Part shown: piece after piece, positions 62,566 through 64,000 of the stretch | How positions within the stretch are numbered: the stretch's first letter is position 1 | Layout of the letters: each line of letters opens with the position of its first letter | NCBI RefSeq assembly: GCF_020171655.1 | Contig: NZ_JAIVAC010000004.1 | Location: 1-64,000 of the forward strand | Direction: 5' to 3' | DNA length: 64,000 nucleotides | Source: Exiguobacterium aestuarii | GTDB taxonomy: Bacteria > Bacillota > Bacilli > Exiguobacteriales > Exiguobacteriaceae | The notes under the pieces: model-generated | Databases searched by the model: none | Told to the model about the DNA's origin: nothing | Seen by the model: the letters and a program-made list of their open reading frames with translations, nothing else | Program-made: the position numbers and the translations under genes

Positions 62566-63225
62566 ATGGTTGAAGCGTATGTGAAGCAATTTGAATTAGA
62601 CGTTTTGCCCGTTGCTGCGCAACAAGAATTGAAGCTTGTCCGATACGAGCCGGGAGACGTCATTTGTACGCAAGGCGATGAAGCGGAGCATCTCCGTTTC
62701 TTAGTGAAAGGGAAGATTCGCGTCTCTCATACTTCCGCTACCGGTAAGCGACTCGTCCTTTCTTTCAAATATCCACTCGATTTGATTGGGGACATCGAAT
62801 ATATTCAATGGACCCCTTATTTGAATACGGTTGAAGCTGTCACAGAAGTTGAGATGCTCGTCATCCGATTCGAGGATTTAGTACGTCACGCGCACGAAGA
62901 AGTCGCCTGGTTACATTATTTATTGGAAGAAATCACGCGAAAGTTCGAACGGAAGTCGCAGTCCCTCAGCTTCAACTTGTTCTATCCTGTCGAAGTACGT
63001 TTGGCGAGTTATTTATTGTCGATGACGCCAGATGACCAAACGCTAGGTTCGACTGTCGATCAATTGACGGATATCGCTGATTTGATTGGGACGAGTTATC
63101 GTCATGTGAACCGGACGCTTCGGCGTTTCGTCGAGGCAGGATTGATTGAACGAAATCGGCGGATGATTACCATCATCGACCGGGAAGGGTTGTTGGAGAT
63201 TGTCGGGGAGAGTATTTATGAATAG
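62566..63225 (+). CDS. Crp/Fnr-family transcriptional regulator
   Basis: Protein of 219 residues. A cyclic-nucleotide-binding-like domain at about 20-130 (VICTQGDEAEHLRFLVKGKIRV) precedes a C-terminal winged helix at about 150-215 (LIGTSYRHVNRTLRRFVEAGLIERN). The Fnr cysteine cluster is absent, so it is not an iron-sulfur oxygen sensor. It is encoded between two DUF606 genes (12-base gaps) and presumably controls that operon. It resembles YeiL-type members. Confidence 0.89.
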   Translation: MVEAYVKQFELDVLPVAAQQELKLVRYEPGDVICTQGDEAEHLRFLVKGKIRVSHTSATGKRLVLSFKYPLDLIGDIEYIQWTPYLNTVEAVTEVEMLVIRFEDLVRHAHEEVAWLHYLLEEITRKFERKSQSLSFNLFYPVEVRLASYLLSMTPDDQTLGSTVDQLTDIADLIGTSYRHVNRTLRRFVEAGLIERNRRMITIIDREGLLEIVGESIYE

Positions 63226-63237
63226 GAGGGGAGAACC

Positions 63238-63711
63238 ATGGCGATTGGGATGATGCTGGCTGTTGTAGGCGGAATGCTCGTCTGTGTGCAAAACACGTTT
63301 AACGCCAACGTTAAAAAGCGTGTCGGGGCATGGGCGACGACGACACTCGTCCTTGGACTCGGATTTTTAGCATCGCTCCTGATCGGTCTGTTCCAAGAAG
63401 GGAGTGCCTTGTTCCGAGTAGAGGAGATGGAGACATGGTACTGGTTCAGCGGAATCCTCGGCGTCGGGGTTGTCATGAGTGTGACGCAAGGTGTCGAGCG
63501 GCTCGGACCCAGTTATGCTATTTCAATCGTCATGGTGTCTCAAATCTTGTTCGCGCTCCTCTGGGATACGTTAGGATGGTTCGGTTTGACGGCCGTCCCG
63601 TTCACATGGAAGACGGCCGTCGGGATTGTCTTGATTGTCGGTGGAGTGCTCGTGTTTCAGTTGAGTGGGAAGACACCCATCACATCAGCGAAAGTTTCGA
63701 AAGCCGGATAA
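63238..63711 (+). CDS. DUF606 (YdcZ-type) transporter, single-domain form B
   Basis: Protein of 157 residues with five hydrophobic helices and one DUF606 unit (NTFNANVKKRVGAWATTTLVLGLG, split in the text at the loop, then GVVMSVTQGVERLGPSYAIS). AGGAGGGGAG precedes ATG. It is the last gene of the four-gene operon and is followed by a terminator. Likely partner of the 62128 protein. Confidence 0.83.
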   Translation: MAIGMMLAVVGGMLVCVQNTFNANVKKRVGAWATTTLVLGLGFLASLLIGLFQEGSALFRVEEMETWYWFSGILGVGVVMSVTQGVERLGPSYAISIVMVSQILFALLWDTLGWFGLTAVPFTWKTAVGIVLIVGGVLVFQLSGKTPITSAKVSKAG

Positions 63712-63713
63712 CG

Positions 63714-63747
63714 AAAAGCATCTGATCCACATCAGGTGCTTTTTCCT
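63714..63747 (+). terminator. Terminator after the DUF606 operon
   Basis: Stem AAAAGCATCTGAT/ATCAGGTGCTTTT with loop CCAC, then TTCC and TTTTT. Confidence 0.86.
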
Positions 63748-63840
63748 TTTTAATGGAAAATCCTCGAAAGTTTGTTTTTAGATTGTTAAGATGAACATAC
63801 AGAGAGAATTGGATGATTTTTACTGTTGGAGGTGTGTGAT

Positions 63841-64000
63841 GTGTTACGGGAAGAACGAATGGAATACTTATATGACAAGGCATGGACTAAAAAGGGTCCG
63901 CTCTTTGTGATGATCATCGGTGTAGTGACAGCGCTTTGGCTATTGTTCAATGATTCAAGAATGAGCCTATCCCTGTTCATCTTTTGTGCGGCGATGCTCA
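63841..64000 (+). CDS. Partial membrane protein at the window edge
   Basis: The reading frame from GTG 63841 (TGGAGGTGTGTGAT upstream) is open to the end of the window. It encodes MLREERMEYLYDKAWTKK followed by two hydrophobic segments. The layout (basic N-terminal helix with an ER motif, then two helices) resembles the tandem family at 58-61 kb, so it may be another member. Only 53 residues are visible. Confidence 0.6.
   Translation, partial: MLREERMEYLYDKAWTKKGPLFVMIIGVVTALWLLFNDSRMSLSLFIFCAAML

Overview
The window is a stretch of chromosome from a low-to-moderate-GC Gram-positive bacterium of the Bacillales. The best fit is Exiguobacterium. This is inferred from gene order, Shine-Dalgarno strength and the protein set; no database search was possible. 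The strongest evidence is the conserved Bacillus subtilis 'ydi-groESL' neighbourhood: tsaE, tsaB, rimI, tsaD, an ABC-F ATPase (ydiF), rex, tatA, tatC, ydiK, ydiL, groS and groL appear in that order. A roughly 12 kb block of other genes separates tatC from ydiK.

Layout. 1-3.4 kb: end of an rRNA operon (5S), a coiled-coil protein, a frameshifted HIT-family gene, a uridine-kinase-like P-loop protein, Spo0M and two tandem initiator tRNAs. 3.5-15.2 kb: the t6A-modification operon (tsaE-tsaB-rimI-tsaD), redox genes, ABC-F, rex and tatAC. 15.2-19.6 kb: an ECF transporter (T, fused A1/A2 and a UPF0397 S component) with a SAM hydroxide adenosyltransferase, behind a T-box leader that looks methionine-specific. 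19.7-28 kb: NADH oxidase with a Rex-like operator, small membrane proteins, an MFS exporter, an SgrR-type regulator, ydiK and ydiL. 28-30.1 kb: groESL with promoter and CIRCE operator.

30.1-38.8 kb is accessory. It begins with a gene-poor, AT-rich 1.3 kb holding a decayed IS21 istA fragment. A type III restriction-modification pair (mod-res) of strikingly AT-rich composition follows. Next is a long prokaryotic Argonaute with an apparently intact DEDD catalytic tetrad, followed by a 140-residue helical protein of unknown function. The Argonaute matches the host composition much better than the restriction genes, so the two were probably acquired separately.

38.9-64 kb carries metabolic and transport cassettes: a SorC-regulated rpiA/dehydrogenase/VOC operon, an ABC-2 exporter next to a LytTR regulator with a degenerate ABC domain, and a GIY-YIG/DUF2075 ATPase with a MazG-like pyrophosphohydrolase and a small membrane protein (candidate defence operon). 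There is also an MFS gene behind a short leader ORF and a hairpin that can cover its ribosome binding site, a pair of DUF3841 proteins with a nucleotidyltransferase, and IclR- and MarR-controlled MFS exporters. The window ends with a tandem array of five related small membrane proteins and a set of DUF606 (YdcZ-type) transporters around a Crp/Fnr regulator. The last gene runs off the end.

Candidates for an under-described system, in my order: the GIY-YIG-DUF2075/MazG/membrane-protein operon; the Argonaute plus its 140-residue neighbour; the leader-peptide-controlled exporter; and the tandem membrane-protein family. No CRISPR array, prophage or complete insertion sequence was seen.
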